NCBI RefSeq assembly: GCF_010820565.1
Contig: NZ_JAAIJQ010000038.1
Location: forward strand, 1 to 55,320
Length of the DNA stretch: 55,320 nucleotides
DNA from: Thiorhodococcus minor
Lineage (GTDB): Bacteria > Pseudomonadota > Gammaproteobacteria > Chromatiales > Chromatiaceae
Direction of reading: 5' to 3'
How positions within the stretch are numbered: the first letter of the stretch is position 1; each line of letters begins with the position of its first letter. Below are positions 55,208 through 55,320 of the stretch, piece after piece. The notes under the pieces are model-generated. The model saw only the letters and a program-made list of their open reading frames with translations. It made no database searches and was not told where the DNA came from. The translations under genes were made by a program, and so were the position numbers.

Positions 55208-55320
55208 GAGAGGCTGTCTGGAAATCATGGTCGAGACATTTGTAGGGGCGAATTCATTCGCCCCTGGTCCGGCGGTTGGGCGAATGAATTCGCCCCTACA
55301 CGTTTTTCCAGACAGCTTCT
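55208..55320. repeat. MITE-like nested inverted repeat at the window end
   Basis: Outer arms GCTGTCTGGAAA (55211-55222) and TTTCCAGACAGC (55305-55316) flank inner arms TGTAGGGGCGAATTCATTCG and its inverse (CGAATGAATTCGCCCCTACA). The unit is about 110 bp with no coding capacity, in the form of a small non-autonomous inverted-repeat element. It may continue past the window edge. Confidence 0.8.

Overview
The window looks like a chromosomal segment of an anoxygenic phototrophic purple sulfur bacterium (Gammaproteobacteria, Chromatiaceae-like). This is inferred from high GC with strong C/G third-position codon use, a truncated Sox thiosulfate-oxidation system laid out as soxB divergent from soxXAKL (the arrangement I associate with Allochromatium), genes for nitrogenase cofactor assembly with sigma-54/NifA signals and molybdate uptake, system I cytochrome c maturation, and a homodimeric-type pyruvate dehydrogenase. 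No 16S gene is present, so genus is not claimed.

Layout. 1-6.1 kb is a decayed accessory zone: a run of overlapping tyrosine recombinases (a probable recombinase-in-trio element, cut by the window edge) inserted into an IS66-type transposase gene, itself inserted into a YD-repeat gene; then a 5'-truncated HAD phosphatase, two unrecognised membrane-anchored proteins and a truncated, frameshifted RND efflux remnant. 6.1-8.6 kb holds a BLUF blue-light protein divergent from a PocR-domain histidine kinase, with a palindrome between them. 8.6-18.4 kb is a molybdenum/nitrogen-fixation block: an unknown ORF behind a sigma-54-like promoter, modE, modA, modB, modC (modB and modC separated by 1.2 kb of repeats including a 265-bp tandem array), a double thioredoxin-fold protein, nifZ, nifU and nifS. 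ModE-type operators precede modE and modA; a NifA site plus -24/-12 promoter precedes nifU. 19.1-21.1 kb encodes a DUF485/ActP acetate-type symporter pair.

21.4-26.3 kb is the sox cluster; its SoxK-like protein carries two copies of the usual unit. Then come tRNA-Leu(UAG), an HNH protein, rlmKL and a complete ccmABCDEFGHI operon (29.4-36.8 kb), which would attach haem to cytochromes such as SoxXA. 36.9-40.9 kb has a YbhB-like protein, an EF-G paralogue and a small membrane exporter-like protein.

41.1-55.1 kb is central carbon metabolism: aceE, aceF and a lipoyl-bearing lpd (pyruvate to acetyl-CoA), then a Uma2-type protein, an LprI/DUF3298 secreted protein, phosphoketolase (xfp) and glycogen phosphorylase (glgP), which together could feed stored glycogen into acetyl-phosphate/acetyl-CoA. 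Intergenic regions are unusually rich in dispersed palindromic repeats; a MITE-like inverted repeat closes the window.
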